Assembly: GCF_000801105.2 (NCBI RefSeq)
Contig: NC_079516.1
Span: 30,355,643-30,419,642 of the forward strand
From: Raphanus sativus
Taxonomy: Eukaryota > Streptophyta > Magnoliopsida > Brassicales > Brassicaceae
Direction: 5' to 3'
DNA: 64,000 bases
This document shows, piece by piece, positions 1-10,017 of the stretch. A program made the position numbers and the translations under genes. The notes under the pieces were generated by a model, which saw only the letters and a list, made by a program, of their open reading frames with translations, was not told where the DNA came from and did not search any database. Position 1 is the first letter of the stretch. Each line of letters begins with the position of its first letter.

Positions 1-222
1 CCATCGATCAATTATCTACCTCATCTAGCAAAATGACATAGTCCATCGATCGACATTGCAAGCATCACATCGATCGATATTGAGCCAGACGACTTAAAGG
101 ACAAGATCGGAATTTCACCGATTAAGGCAATAGAAGGGTATATAATGTTGTCAACATCAACCACGAAAATTCAAACTTCAACAACACATACCATGCAGCC
201 TCCAGCAACAAGAAATATCACC

Positions 223-2028
223 ATGGAGACTTGCAACAACAAGAACAATCGATCCAACCATGCAGCTAAACGATCATCATCGGTCGCCATCACCACTGCA
301 CCATCGATCGATTCTTTCACCAGAACTCCATCTCGTTTTCATTATTTTTTATGATATCAGGAATGCTTCACTAACACCTGATGAATTTGGTATTTACAGG
401 GATAGAGATGGCTTTGCAAGAGCCATGGATGGAAGGATTCTACAGATATCCAGGGAGGACATAGCAGACATCCTTCATGTTGCCAATGGACCAGATAACT
501 TGTTCACACAGCAACGTGGCCATCCAGACATCCTAGCTCACGTCCCAGATAACCACCACGTCACCAAGACAGAGGATACAATTCCTCAACGTTTCGGTCA
601 ACATGGGAACTCACCATCGATCGATATCGTTTCATCACCATCGATCGACAGCGAGTTACCTAGATCGATCGACAGCAAATCAGCAAGATCGACCAACAGA
701 CGTATTGAATTTGGACGACGTGCCTTTGATAACAATGGATCCAGAAGATTCTGATGGGAAGAGAGGGGTGAATTTGGTGTCCACAGAGATGAATCTGGAC
801 ATGCTAGGGGAGTTGATGTTGAAATCATCCCTGTCACCAAAGAGCACATAAGACAAATCCTGGAGAGAGCATCTCTTTTTCAGAGGAGTTGCTTACGCCT
901 TCCAGAACATGCACGCCCTTACCATGCTTACAGACCAACACCAGTACCATACAGCAAAGAGGAGATAGATGATATGGTAACTGATGTGAGGGGAGCTCAG
1001 GCACACCTGGAGGAAGAATTCCGCATACTGGTGGAAGATACCTACCAGCCATTAGATCACAGCTATGAAGCTCTTCAAAGCGATATGGCAGTGCTAAGGA
1101 TGGAGATTGAGAGCATTAGAAACATGCTTGAGAAGGAAGCTACGCCACCAGTATCGATTGACACAGAACCATCTCCATCGATCAATATCCGCCAGACTAC
1201 ATCCACCAACCAACCAGAATGTTTATCACCTAAACGAGATGAATGGGAGATTGCTTACATTAATACACGGATTGGAGGCGTCTACAGCCCTCTCAACAAC
1301 AATGTCGAATGGTTGAGCAAAAGGATTGATCTTCTACAGCAATATTTGGAATAATTCGCGAGAAGGATCAACCTCAAAGTCATAACGTGACATCGATCGA
1401 CAGGACAAGACCCAGATCGATCGACATCCAGCAACCACCAGCGCAGACAACTAACACTGCAGCAGAAGTTGATCAAATCAAACATGAGCTATAAGAAGCT
1501 ATGGATGCTATGGAGCAGAGGTTCAACAAGAGATGCGATGGCATTGACGATCCTCTCAACGAAAGAGTGACCAACCTGTGCAGAGCCACTGGTCTACTGA
1601 AGAATGAGGTCCTCGCTATTCAGAGAACTCTCGAGTACCAAGGTCATCTTTCAGAATCGATCGACACAGTTATCACTCGATCGACCGACAGAACTCCCAG
1701 CGAAACGACCGACGCACACGTTGTAGCATCTATCGACACTGAGTCCTTGACAGACCGAGATCAGCTGATTCATGACAAGATCGACGCTATGCAGCATGAA
1801 CTGAAGGAGCTGTCAGAATATGCCTACAACACCATCTATAGGAATGAAGGCAGCATTGAACTAATTGAAAGAAGTATGAGGAACCTCACAGATGCCACCC
1901 TCAAGATGGATGAGAAACAGCTCAGAAGTGATGATGCCACAAGAAGCTTCATTGCTACATGGTTTGATAGGAGGAGACACGAAATTGATGCTTGTCGTCC
2001 AACAAGTATTAGTTTCTGCACCAACTGA
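223..2028 (+). pseudogene. Ath-N third ORF (duplicated EFG-RD domain plus coiled coil), broken, copy A
   Basis: Protein of unknown function occupying the position after protease where Athila elements carry an extra ORF. Two related domains can be seen. Nucleotides 380-530 encode DEFGIYRDRDGFARAMDG followed by an EDIADIL motif; 770-920 encode GEFGVHRDESGHARGVD followed by EHIRQIL. Heptad-rich helical sequence follows (about 970-2010), interrupted by Ser-Ile-Asp linkers encoded by TCGATCGA. The frame is broken by a shift near 350, a TGA at 752-754 with the same frame continuing after it, and a shift between 1354 and 1501. The collinear copy lies at 17925-19864 on the other strand. No signal peptide or membrane segment was seen, so an envelope role is not supported. 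Confidence 0.75.
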
Positions 2029-2075
2029 GTCACACACCACCAAAGTCAAACTAAATGACTATATCAAAGCGCTAA

Positions 2076-2091
2076 GTGGGAGGCAACTCAC
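2076..2091 (+). other. Conserved hairpin GTGGG-AGGCAA-CTCAC downstream of the third ORF
   Basis: A 5-bp stem with an AGGCAA loop, preceded by AGCGCT. The same hairpin occurs at 17861-17876 and 47593-47608 (both on the minus strand), at the corresponding place after the coding region. The right arm varies (CTCAC, CCTAC, CCCAC) while keeping pairing or G-T wobble with GTGGG. Confidence 0.6.
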
Positions 2092-3303
2092 TATTAGGTT
2101 TTATTTTCTTTTTTAAGTTTTTTGTTACATTTTTACTTTTATTTTTCGCATTGGTTTTTGCAGATTTTTAAGATCCAGTAGAATAATGATTCCGTCGACC
2201 GACATAATCAAGTCGCATCGCTCGACACCACACGACCATCACTAACGATCGACGTATATCTATACGTATCGATCGACGCCATCGCGGTCAGGTTTAGTCG
2301 TTCTATCTTGTACATTAAGTACTTATGAAATGTGTTTTTATTTTGGTTTTTATTTAAAAGTATTTTCAAATTATTTTTCGCATAAGTACTAAAATGGGGA
2401 CATTGATATTGATTTATACTTGATTATCTAACCACTTTTTAACACCATTCTAGATTTACTGATTGCAGATAGTACTAAAGATGCTAAAGTGGATCAACCT
2501 GTCACCTATACACACTTGCTGAGATTGTTTGAAACAACCAAAGCTGACCTCCAACACTAATACTGACTTTATTTGCTTGTCTTGGAGCTTGGTAATCACT
2601 GGATCGGAATCCTCTTACAAGTCTGGAAGGTAAAAAGTCTGTGTGTTTCTGGTTTCCTTCCTTCTCTCTCTTCGGCATCTCAAAGATCTAAGTTTATGTT
2701 ACAAAAGATTGAAATGATTTCTTGAGAGGCAGAGGGATAGGTAAATTACCTGTGACCCCATTATTCTAAATCTAAGGGATGATCACACATTGTGGAAACG
2801 AGGGATAGGAAATTACATGTGACCCCATTATTCGCTACAGTTTGTCAAAATGTATGAGTTACAATTGCAATGTCAATGAGATAGCCTAGATGACCTTTGT
2901 TGGCATCAAAACCTATTGAAATTGAAACAAATAAGAGATCCAGAGAAGAGAGATGACGGGAGAAAGGGATCAGAGAAGACTATATGTGTCTTCAGATACT
3001 TGTTTGAGTTGAATTTATGTGTCCTTTGATCGATACTCCCAAGGTAAAGCCTGCACTTTTATTTTATGTTAAGAAATGAGGTTAGTAGAGGGGAATGTCG
3101 GATAATATTTGCTAAGTTGTGGACTATATGAATTTGTTTGCTAAGCTAGGATAATGCATAATGAACTTCTATGATTAGGATGTTTAGATATGAATTGCGA
3201 ATCCATAGAGTGATGACTTCAATGTTTTGAATCTTTGAGTCCCTACTATTTTCAAACCTTTTCCAGAGACTACTGAGTTTTTGCTTGAGGACAAGCAAAG
3301 GAG
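2092..3303 (+). other. Ath-N 3' non-coding region
   Basis: About 1.2 kb without a supportable ORF between the third ORF and the polypurine tract. It contains TCGATCGA motifs around 2265-2275 and is collinear with 16626-17860 of copy B on the opposite strand. It is a non-coding part of the element, not an unannotated host gene. Confidence 0.7.
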
Positions 3304-3318
3304 TAAGTCTGGGGGAGT
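3304..3318 (+). other. Polypurine tract (PPT) of Ath-N copy A
   Basis: The purine-rich run ending CTGGGGGAGT lies directly before the LTR start TGATATACC. The same tract is adjacent to the 3' LTR of copy B on the minus strand (16594-16608). Its position and composition fit the plus-strand primer of a Ty3/gypsy element. Confidence 0.8.
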
Positions 3319-4678
3319 TGATATACCATGGATTTCACCCATTTTCTACCATGGTATAATGATATTTTTATTACATAACTAATATGTTTTCTAGCCTGTT
3401 AGGTATGTTTTCAGGTTCAGGAGTGTTTCGTGATAAAGTGATGCTTTTGGAGCATTTTGGAGCACAAGAGATAATACACCCAAGTTGACCATTCAGACCA
3501 AGTCGGAAGTCAACATTCAGTGAAGAATCGATCGATACTCATCCAGAGTTGTCGATCGATGTAGCTGTGAAGATCCGCGTACTTGAAGATTATAATCGAT
3601 CGATACACATCAAGTGTTGTCGATCGATAGCGAGGACGAAATGGTTTAGCCGACTACTTCACCAAGACTTCAAAAAATTACGAGATTACCCCTGATGAGT
3701 TTTTAACCTAATGGAAATGCTTAAATATCATACCTAAGTGTTTTTGACGGCAAACAGAAAAGAAAGCAAGCAAGCGAAAGCAAGCAAGCAGAGAATGTGA
3801 GAGAAAGCTAGAGTTTTATTTGTTTTGAGAGATTAGAGAGATATCATTGAGAGATTTGTGGTTAAACTCCATTTGTTTTATATTCTCTATCTAATGCAAT
3901 TTCTTTACCTATCTTGTGTTATGAATTGCTTAGTTATGTCTGGTAGTCTACTTGTTAGATCTAGGGTTTAAATAGGTTTGTGGGATTAGTCCCAAACTAT
4001 ATTTGCTAAGTTGTGATATTCATCAAATAAATTGCACCATATGCTTGTTCTAGATTAGCTAACTAGAGCATAGATCACTAGGATCTTTATATCTTGAATT
4101 ATCTGTTTGAACTAGTTTGTCTCCTGTTGAGAAGAGCGAGAGCCCTCCTTGAGACCTAGTGTTCATTATCGGCTCGCGCCTAGGCATTTCTAGAAGCCGT
4201 CGATCGATATCCCAACTGGACAATCGATCGGCGCTGCGAAAAGTGTATCGCTCGATATCTCTAAAAGATATCGATCAACTCTTTTTCTGGTCAACAGACG
4301 ACAGTTGAGATCAGAGACCTAGTTATTTAACCAGTGAGACATCACTGATTGTTAAGCGGCTGAGTTCTTTAATATCATGCAAACAACTTATTAGGCATTT
4401 ATAGATATTATAATCTCCAATACCTGAATAAAAGTCCTATGTCTAGCACTCTTCATTATCTTATAAACAACCACCATATTGTTAGTTAGAGCAACTACCT
4501 TGCTCATTTAGGATTGTCATTTTACATTTCCATCATAAAAACCAACTTCACCTAGGATTCATTAATTGATTAGATTTAATTGGTTTCCTAGCTCCTCGTG
4601 ATTCGATCCCTAAGTACTACAGTTGAACCTCTTATTTGAGAGAGTAAAGCATTCTATAAGGTAATTTGAGTGGTATCA
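3319..4678 (+). repeat. 3' LTR of Ath-N copy A
   Basis: A 1360-bp LTR beginning TGATATACCATGG and ending AGTGGTATCA, that is TGATA...TATCA ends. Its sequence matches, in reverse orientation, 15245-16593, 57399-58753 and the non-LINE part of 23312-25934. It contains four TCGATCGA sites at 3528, 3552, 3596 and 3620 (spacing 24-44-24). The right flank is ATGCA; the matching left flank is outside the window. Confidence 0.9.
3527..3627 (+). repeat. 68-bp tandem duplication with paired TCGATCGA sites in the LTR
   Basis: TCGATCGA occurs at 3528, 3552, 3596 and 3620. The two pairs are 68 bp apart and share the flanking words, which indicates an imperfect tandem duplication of a unit holding two sites 24 bp apart. 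Confidence 0.7.
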
Positions 4679-5106
4679 ATGCACACGATAACTATCTCTT
4701 GATACTGAAGTTACTTTGTTCCATCTCGTCCATGTAAAATATTGCGTACCAGCATTTTCTTGTGTCTGATACTTTATTTCAAAGACGGTGGTTTTATGAT
4801 ATAAAATCTGTTACTTCTAAAACTTTGTATTATTTAATCTATAATTTGAATCTGTACAATGCCCGCAAAGGATGCGTGACGGTTATCTAGTTGTAATGAA
4901 GTAAACAACAAAGTTATTCCTTTTTTTCCTTCAAAAACAAATCCTTCAAATATTCCCACGTCAGTATGTGTTCTCTTTGCTTCACCTCGAAGATATTCTT
5001 TGTATATGAACACAATCCATTTCAACCTCTTTTCATGAATATAATGTGTACATATACTGATGCATGATCAGCCGTCCAACCCAATCTCGTGCATTTTAAT
5101 AATTTA
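4679..5106 (+). promoter_or_regulatory. XTH upstream region
   Basis: Only about 430 bp separate the Ath-N LTR from the XTH start codon. A TATA-like TGTATATGA lies at 5001-5009, and an ACGT-core element (CCCACGTCAG, a bZIP-type site) lies near 4957. Several ATG triplets occur between the TATA-like box and the chosen start (5034-5066), so the transcription start may lie further downstream than expected. These are sequence matches only. Confidence 0.4.
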
Positions 5107-5491
5107 ATGACTTTCATTAAGCGGTCAAAATCATTTGTACTAGGTTTTTTAATCTCAAGTTTGCTACTACGGGTCTCAGAAGCGTACGTTGTTTCATCCG
5201 GAGATTTTAATAAGGATTTCCTCGTGACATGGTCTCCAACCAACGTTAACACCTCCAGCGATGGTCGATCAAGAACTCTTAAGCTTGATCATGAATCTGG
5301 TACATAATATGCTCATTTATCGTCACAAACTCTTTTTGACTTTTCCGTGATCCATAACATATTTCCATTTCATATGCATGCGTAGGTGCTTCCTTTTCTT
5401 CCATCAAGACATACTTGTTTGGGAAAATCGATATGAAGATCAAACTAATCCCTGGACCTTCTCAAGGAACCGTGGTTGCTTTTTATGTAAG

Positions 5492-5586
<95 letters not shown>

Positions 5587-7321
5587 ATGTGTAGACCTGG
5601 TCCAGAGCATTAGCAAAAGAACAAAATTTAGGTTCACTCGATAAGATCGATAAGATGAACCTCTAGATTTACCCACCAATATGATTTAGTTATTTGAGAT
5701 TTGATATCTCTTACAAAATAAAACTAAATAATAAGGATTTAATGAAATAAAATTATGTTTTAGATAAAAAAATAGTAGTAATTATCAACTTTTTTTTTAA
5801 TATTGATAAATCTTTAGGCAAATACTAAACCCTAAACCTTAAATTCTATATACTAAACCCTAAACCCTAAATTATATATACTAAATCCTAAACCTTTGGG
5901 GAAAGCCTGAATCTTTGGAAAAATCCTATACCCTAAACAACTTAAATTTAAACCAAACCCTAAATCATAAACTAAATCCTAAGCCTTAAACCCTAAATCA
6001 TGACCCTTAACACTAAATTCTAAATCCTAAATTCCAAAATGGTTTATAATTTAGAATTAAGGGTATAAGATTTAATATTTGTCTAAGAGTTTAGGGTTTA
6101 GGGTTTCGTGTTTAGAATTTAGGGTTTAATATTATGGTTTATGATTAAGGGTTTAGGGTTTCTTTAGGGTTTAGGATTAACAGTTTAGGGTATAAGATTT
6201 GTCCAAGGGTTCAAGCTTTCTCCAAGGGTTTAGAATTTAGTATTTAGTATTTAGAGTTTAGGGTTTAGTATTTGCCGACGGATTTATCAATATTAAAAAA
6301 ATATATTTATTTTGATAATTGCTACTATTTTTTCTTTATCTAAAAACGTAATTTTATTTAACTAAATTTTTATTATTTGGTTTATTTTTCTTAAAAATAT
6401 CAAATCTCAAATAACTAAATTTTATTGGTGGGTGAATATAGAGGTTCATCCAAGGAAGTGAAAACTCTTAGCAAAAATATATTTTCAGATTTTGGAAGAA
6501 CTTTTAGGGTTTTCTCTTCATAAACAAAAAAAGGAACATATTAGAAGAGGCACAAGTTTGTCATGAGCATATATAGAAATGTTAAACCGCCAGCGTTAAT
6601 CTCATAACGATAATCTTAGTGATTAATATTTGAAACATTTTATCAGATGTCGTCGGACCAGACAAACCGTGATGAGATAGACTTTGAATTCCTGGGAAAC
6701 GTGAACGGGCAGGCTTATATTCTTCAGACAAATGTCTATGCCGATGGAGTTGACAATCGTGAAGAAAGGATCCATCTCTGGTTTGACCCAACCAAGGATT
6801 TTCACACCTACTCCATCTTGTGGAACGTTCACCAAATTGTGTAACATTTTTTAGCCAAAATCAATTTAACTACGTACTTTAAGAAGATCCGTAAATGATG
6901 TTTTGGGGGTGGTTTCAGGTTTATGGTGGATCAAATTCCGATAAGACTGTACAGAAACCACACAGAGAAAGGAGTTGCATATCCAAGGTTGCAACCTATG
7001 AGTATAAAGGTGAGTCTATGGAACGGTGAGAGCTGGGCTACAAGCGGCGGGCATGAGAAAGTTGATTGGTCAAAGGCTCCATTTGTGGCATCCTTTGGAG
7101 ATTACAAGATAGATGCTTGTATTTGGAAAGGCAACCCAACATTGTGTAAAACAGAGAGCAATGAAAATTGGTGGAACAAAAATGAGTTCAGTTCTTTGAC
7201 AAGAGTGCAAAAGAGATGGTTTAAATGGGTGAGCAAGTACCATTTGATTTATGATTATTGCCAAGATTATGCAAGGTTCCATAACAAGCTCCCCAAGGAA
7301 TGTTCTCTTCCTAAATATTAG
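5107..7321 (+). CDS. XTH: Xyloglucan endotransglucosylase/hydrolase (XTH, GH16), 4 exons
   Basis: Exons at 5107-5299, 5386-5486, 6647-6840 and 6919-7321 (891 nt, 296 residues), all with GT..AG introns and an uninterrupted joined frame. Residues 1-26 look like a secretory signal peptide ending SEA. Residues 107-115 are DEIDFEFLG, the GH16 catalytic motif; E108 is the expected nucleophile and E112 the acid/base. The usual N-glycosylation sequon just after this motif is absent (GNVNG). The C-terminal XET domain has four cysteines in the last 70 residues. XTHs cut and rejoin xyloglucan in the cell wall. ATG 5107 was chosen because the in-frame upstream codon at 5089 is GTG. Length and intron positions fit the family. 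It resembles group I/II members such as Arabidopsis XTH11 from memory, but the exact orthologue is not settled. It is the only intact host gene seen here. Confidence 0.93.
5493..5582 (+). repeat. (CT)n microsatellite in XTH intron 2
   Basis: About 45 uninterrupted TC dinucleotides beginning a few bases after the intron 2 donor (GTAAG at 5487). Confidence 0.98.
5619..6467. mobile_element. Foldback MITE with telomere-like arms in XTH intron 2 (MULE-like, 9-bp TSD)
   Basis: An 849-bp insertion flanked by the direct repeat TTAGCAAAA (5610-5618 and 6468-6476). A 9-bp TSD is typical of Mutator-like elements. The ends are inverted: 5654-5700 (GATGAACCTC, ACCCACCAAT, TTTGAGATTTGATAT) is matched in reverse complement by 6405-6451. 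Most of the length is an imperfect inverted repeat. The left arm is rich in CCCTAAA and the right arm in TTTAGGG, folding near 6040. It has no coding capacity. It accounts for most of the 1160-bp intron. Confidence 0.8.
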
Positions 7322-7660
7322 ATATTGAATTTGCATTAATTAATTATGCTTTTTATATTCCAAGATTATATTCATTAATTAAGCTTTAATTTTATCTATT
7401 TTCCAAATGTGTTTGTTCTTCGTATGTTATAAATATTATATAAATACTGGTTTTCATGATATTATGCGACTTGATTCAATCAAAACACGTCGGAATCATG
7501 ATTATATATCTTTGGTACCTTTGGCATAGAGGTAAATCTTGCTATTTGTTTTTTTAATTTAGGCCTCATAGGCTTCTCAATCTCTCGTAAATCATCGCAC
7601 TTCTTTTTTTCACTGTCACTTAACAGTTGTTTTAAATAATTTTTGTAAGAAACTTTTTAA
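7322..7660 (+). other. XTH 3' flank
   Basis: AT-rich sequence after the XTH stop. It probably contains the 3' UTR and polyadenylation signals (ATAAAT-like words near 7425-7445). No other gene is seen. Confidence 0.5.
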
Positions 7661-7665
7661 CAACC

Positions 7666-7848
7666 TCGTATCAATCAAATTATCCTAAAAATGATTTTTA
7701 TTCTTTTAAATAAGAAATTCAATTGTAGTACGTAGAAATCGAATCTACAGAGAATATGGACACACAATAAACTAACTCAATCGCAATTAAGCTAGGCTAA
7801 TTATTTAATATGCAGTAAATAAAGTAAAGCCGGTCGAACAAGGTAGTT
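7666..7848 (-). repeat. Decayed Athila-type LTR end fragment
   Basis: TATCAATCAAATTATCC followed by CAATTGTAGTACGTAGAAATCGAATC and AGCTAGGCTAA is a diverged version of the first 180 bp of the Ath-V LTR (compare 10018-10200). It stops where the next LTR-like sequence begins. Confidence 0.6.
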
Positions 7849-8099
7849 CTTCTTGTATTTTTGGTATTTTTTGTAGAATCGTTTTAGTATTACAGAACAC
7901 TAGAAGACTTGAATCAAGAATAAGAAATCGAGGCTAAAAGAGATGTATTATTGAGTATATGATTCGGGACTACAATGTTTGGTGTATAAACCCTAGTTCT
8001 GGTCGCCTAAACTTTAATTTCTTAGCCTCTGAATGTCAATCTCTTGTTCTAGGGTTTGGGCTCCCCTTTTATAGATGTAGATTTCGGATGAAGTAGGGC

Positions 8100-8680
8100 C
8101 AATGTTAGTAAACCTGGGTTTTAAGTTTTTGGAACGCAAGATCCTTGCTCAGAACCCTGAAGTTCTAGCTTGGTTGAACCCGGAGGTTTCTGAACCGTTG
8201 AACCCTAAGGTTCTTAGGGCCTTGAACCTTGAAGTCCCTTACCTAGGCCCGAATGCCGTTTACTAAACTCGGAGGTTTATTCATTGAACCCTGAGGTCCT
8301 TGAGTACTGAGGTTTAATCTTTGAGTCCGGAGACTCTGATTAAACTCGGCTGATACCTCGAACCCGGAGGTTGATACCTTGAACCCAGAGGTCCTTAGTA
8401 AACCCGAAGGTTGGCAGTTGGACCTGGAGGACCTTGAACCTAGAGGTTCTTTTTTGAACCATGAGGTTCTTATTAGACCCAGAGGTCGTTAATCAGACTC
8501 GGAAGTCTTTGATAAACCTGTAGGTTTATTTTTTTGAACTCGGAGGCTCTTTATAGACCCGGAGGCCGTTTCGAACCCGAAGGCTCTTTATAGACCCAAA
8601 GGCCGTTTTGAACCCAGAGGCTCTTTATAGACCCGGAGGCTGTTTATAAACCCGGAGGTTGTTTTCATCGAGATCGTATT
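8100..8680 (+). repeat. GAACCCGGAGGTT degenerate tandem repeat
   Basis: Several dozen diverged copies of a short unit, approximately TTGAACCCGGAGGTTCTT, alternating with TAGACCCGGAGGC. The unit itself has imperfect dyad character (GAACC..GGTTC). It lies in the LTR-like region and encodes nothing recognisable. Confidence 0.8.
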
Positions 8681-8844
8681 CTGCACCCCCATGGGTGGGC
8701 CACTACTGATCTCGAATTAAGGATTCGTACTCTACCACCCGGAGGTATATGTCACTCTCGAGATCATGTAATGATGCACTCTACCTTTCTGTAGAAAGGC
8801 CACTCTCAAGCTTAATGGCACTGGCGTGGGCCTACCTCTCGAGG

Positions 8845-8898
8845 TGACGTCACGCTAGACGCACTACTTTCCACGTCTGAATAAGCATTTATAAATAG
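8845..8898 (+). promoter_or_regulatory. TGACGTCA plus TATAAATAG promoter-like pair
   Basis: A perfect TGACGTCA palindrome (8845-8852, a bZIP/as-1 type site) is followed at 8890-8898 by TATAAATAG, both in plus orientation. The TATA core ATTTATAAAT is itself palindromic, so direction is ambiguous. In plus orientation it would fire antisense into the Tat-B integrase. Confidence 0.4.
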
Positions 8899-9398
8899 AG
8901 GTACTCCCGGGTTTTCGCACTGTTTGCTCCCTGCATATCAGCCGTCAACATCTGATTACAGTACTTTGCAATTGTACGTCATGCTCCCCTGCATTTTATG
9001 TAGCTCGTGACGTCTTAATGCAAGGTTTGGTGGCACTAGTACGTGTGGTCCCGACGTAAGTTTCTGGCTCGTGGCCTTTACACTGGGACGGAGGTGTAGA
9101 CAGCCTAATAGAGTTAATCAGACCCGTTCCTTGTATGCCATACATCCAATATTGTCATGTGAATAATATCACAAAGACATAGGGTTCGCCAGGATTGGAG
9201 GTCCCTTGGGGCCTGATCCAGCTAGTATGCCCCTTTAAGTACAGTGGAGTTCCTGTAACTCCTTTAGCCGTAGCTAATAATACATTTTATAAGCTTATTC
9301 CGGAGACGTTATAGCATACATATGAGTAGGAAACCAGTGTACTTAAATATATATTATTAGTAGTATAATAGTAGAAAGCTTGATCCGGAGATCTTACT

Positions 9399-10017
9399 TT
9401 AGAAGTGATAGAATTTGAGATGCAGGGCGTTCCAGCAGTTAGGTTGAACCTTGCCGATACTGTCTTGCAGCTTATAGGCTCCTGCCCCCTGCACGTCAAT
9501 TACCTTGTAAGGACCCTCCCATCCGGGGGAGAGTTTTCCTGCTAATTTGTCCCTGGTATGGTCATAGACTCGCCTTAGGACCCAGTCTCTTATCTAGAAG
9601 GTCTTGGATCTGACCTTTTTGTTATAGCTCCTGGCTACTTTCATTTGATAGGACGCGTTTCTAAGGTGGACCGTCTCTCTCTTTTCATCGAGTAGGTCCA
9701 GGCTCAGGGACATCAGCTCGTCGTTCTCCTCTTGGGAGAGGAATTCGGAGACCGTGGTCTTGACATGTACCTCTGTGGGTATCACAGATTCCGTACCCTA
9801 GACGAGTGAGAAAGGAGTCTATTGGGTGGCCGTTTTCGGCGTAGTCCGTTAGGTCCAGAGTATTCCATGTAGCCCTTCTGCCCATCGCCCATGGGTGTTT
9901 TCTATGCGCTTCTTGAGCATGTTTAATACTGTCTTATTAGTGGACTCTTCTTGCCCGTTCGATTGAGGATGTCGTGGTGCTGAGAAGGAGAGCTTGAGAT
10001 TCTAGTCCTTGCAAAAC
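9399..10017 (-). pseudogene. Tat-B integrase, C-terminal part
   Basis: The minus strand encodes the end of a Ty3/gypsy integrase: a PRHPQSNGQ-like segment with the third catalytic acid in the NGQEESTN context near 9960, then RRVYDH..AGKLSPGWEGPYKV near 9500-9580, and a stop at about 9399. The reading frame is broken several times. The upstream part of the same gene continues at 11489-11603 and then at 31725-31810, because a solo LTR and the whole Tat-A element were inserted in it. Confidence 0.75.

Larger units (their letters stand above)
1..3318 (+). mobile_element. Ath-N copy A, internal 3' part (Athila-like LTR retrotransposon)
   Basis: This is the 3' two-thirds of the internal region of an Athila-like element; its 5' part lies outside the window. 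It is collinear with the inverted region 16594-20130 of copy B: first a leader with TCGATCGA motifs (1-140), then a broken coiled-coil ORF, then about 1.3 kb of non-coding sequence ending in a polypurine tract directly before the LTR at 3319. No reverse transcriptase or integrase is seen in this part. The Athila assignment rests on the gag of the related copies B and C, and is an inference for this copy. Confidence 0.85.
7854..9240 (-). repeat. Tat-B LTR region (3' side of a minus-strand Tat-like element)
   Basis: The stretch from about 7854 aligns with the LTR at 59912-60367: TATTTT..TGTAGAATCG, then GGGACTACAATGTTTGG, TATAAACCCTAGTTCT and GGGCTCCCCTTTTATAG. It lies downstream of the Tat-B integrase, as expected for a 3' LTR. 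It is much longer than the 456-bp relative because of an internal repeat block (8100-8680) and about 550 bp of further sequence. The right end is not defined. Confidence 0.55.

Noticed and set aside
223..2028. Third ORF as an envelope-like gene
   Set aside because: The position fits the Athila env-like gene, but no signal peptide or transmembrane segment is visible in any frame.
5089..5106. XTH start at 5089
   Set aside because: The codon at 5089 is GTG. The first in-frame ATG is 5107 and gives a normal signal peptide.
5378..5679. Ser-Leu and Glu-Arg repeat ORFs
   Set aside because: Translations of the (CT)n microsatellite and flanking intron.
5820..6270. CCCTAAA/TTTAGGG runs as an interstitial telomere
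   Set aside because: Runs are degenerate, occur in both orientations as arms of one inverted repeat with a 9-bp TSD, and lie in an intron. They belong to a MITE.
7070..7336. Antisense ORF over XTH exon 4
   Set aside because: Shadow of the coding strand; no domain or start context.
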